Shown: piece after piece, positions 17,297-18,008 of the stretch
Layout: each line of letters opens with the position of its first letter
Numbering within the stretch: position 1 is the stretch's first letter
Origin: Entamoeba histolytica HM-1:IMSS
Lineage: Eukaryota; Evosea; Mastigamoebida; Endamoebidae
Assembly (NCBI RefSeq): GCF_000208925.1
Contig: NW_001914891.1
Span: 7,078 to 25,085 of the forward strand
Direction: 5' to 3'
DNA: 18,008 bases
The notes under the pieces: generated by a model
Database searches by the model: none
What the model saw: the letters and a program-made list of their open reading frames with translations, nothing else
What the model was told of the DNA's origin: nothing
Translations under genes and position numbers: made by a program

Positions 17297-18008
17297 ATGT
17301 CACTTCCACATTCGGACGATCTCTATAAACATGTAGCACAACCACCTCCTGACTTTTCTAAAGTTCCACCATTGTTTAGAAGTACACCTTTAATAAGACA
17401 TCATAACGCATCTAAACCTCGTTTGATAAAGGAAACTACTATTACAAAACCACAAAATAACACAAAACATTCTTCATTAAAATTATCAAGTTCAAAGCCA
17501 ATTCCTACCTTTACTAAACAACCAACATTTGATACAAGTGAATTAACAAAATTATTAGGAGAAATAATGGAAGAAAAATTACAACAATTAAAAAAGGATG
17601 AAATAGAAAGGACAGAGGTTATTGGAGCAAATCAAGTTCTTGTCAACCCAGTTCAAAACGAATTAAAAAAAGAATTAGAAAAAGTAGAATCAGAATTAAA
17701 ATTAAATAATGAAAAGATAAAAAGTGTTGAAATGGAGAAACAATCAATTTTATTTGAAAATGAATCATTAAAAAATCAACTCAATGTACTTAAAAGAACT
17801 GTTGAAACAACTAATGGGAATTGGGAAATGGAAAAACAAATGAATGCAAATGCTCAAAATAAAATACAAGAATTATTAGAAACAATCCAAAGTCTTAATA
17901 AACAAAATCAATTTTTACAATCAGAATTAGAAAAAACTGAAGATAAATTAATTCATTCAGAAAAAGAAAGAAGAAAACTTCACAATGAGGTAATGGAATT
18001 AAAAGGAA
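17297..18008 (+). CDS. Kinesin-14 (C-terminal motor) N-terminal part, truncated by window end
   Basis: ATG 17297 opens a frame that runs for 237 codons to the window edge without a stop; an in-frame TAA at 17255-17257 precedes it. Residues 1-78 are Pro/Ser/Lys-rich and basic, fitting a tail that binds microtubules or cargo. Residues about 80-233 form a long heptad coiled coil. The last visible residues, ERRKLHNEVMELKG (224-237), match the kinesin-14 neck motif that joins directly to the motor core (ELKGNIRVFCRVRP-type in the family). The motor domain must lie beyond 18008. Kinesin-14 proteins (Ncd, Kar3, HSET) are minus-end-directed dimers that cross-link spindle microtubules, probably the nuclear spindle in Entamoeba. 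The family call rests on the neck alone, but the motif is very specific. The fragment is cut by the window and is not broken in itself. Confidence 0.85.
   Translation, partial: MSLPHSDDLYKHVAQPPPDFSKVPPLFRSTPLIRHHNASKPRLIKETTITKPQNNTKHSSLKLSSSKPIPTFTKQPTFDTSELTKLLGEIMEEKLQQLKKDEIERTEVIGANQVLVNPVQNELKKELEKVESELKLNNEKIKSVEMEKQSILFENESLKNQLNVLKRTVETTNGNWEMEKQMNANAQNKIQELLETIQSLNKQNQFLQSELEKTEDKLIHSEKERRKLHNEVMELKG

Noticed and set aside
1..18008. CRISPR arrays, tRNA or rRNA genes, insertion sequences, Entamoeba retroelement reading frames, virus-like genes
   Set aside because: Read for regular spaced repeats, GGTTCGANTCC-type B boxes, transposase or reverse-transcriptase motifs; none found. A tRNAscan-SE or Infernal run would be needed to exclude divergent RNAs.

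Overview
The window is very AT-rich nuclear DNA of a protist, most likely an Entamoeba close to E. histolytica. Four things support this. Coding regions are compact and A/T-ending in codon use, inside even more AT-rich spacers. Core promoters resemble the Entamoeba set: a GTATTTAAAC box about 30 nt from an AAACATTCA initiator next to the ATG at 2490, and a GATGAACT (GAAC-like) element before the Myb gene. There is one very short intron with a GTTTGT donor and TAG acceptor. The gene content (AIG1-like GTPase, THAQKYF Myb, many-domain RasGEF, Stealth transferase) also fits. The genus is an inference; species cannot be decided by eye.

Layout, left to right: (1) minus-strand 798-aa GTPase with three N-terminal ubiquitin-fold-like repeats and a Cys/His cluster (94-2490); (2) a 3.3-kb gene-free spacer; (3) a minus-strand 108-aa coiled-coil ORF (5836-6162), then a two-exon minus-strand gene (6258-9059, intron 8818-8874) for a TOPLESS-like LisH-CTLH-double-propeller protein; (4) divergent from it, a RasGEF with a RING-like N-terminus (9313-11109); (5) a 2.3-kb spacer; (6) a minus-strand single-repeat Myb gene (13392-13793), divergent across 501 bp from an unrecognised basic 132-aa ORF (14295-14693); (7) convergent with that ORF, with only 31 nt between, a type II membrane Stealth-family phosphotransferase (14725-15900); (8) a 1.4-kb spacer; (9) the 5' part of a kinesin-14 gene, cut by the window end just before the motor domain (17297-18008).

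This is not an operon or a defence island. The genes look individually promoted and cover unrelated jobs: GTPase signalling, transcriptional repression, Ras activation, glycan phosphodiester synthesis and microtubule motor. The most notable item is the spliced TOPLESS-like corepressor. Its LisH exon is missed unless the 57-nt intron is removed, and it carries both the CTLH FP/LI/H/C signature and a second-propeller block resembling plant TOPLESS. The second is the fusion of tandem ubiquitin-like repeats to an AIG1/GIMAP-like G domain.
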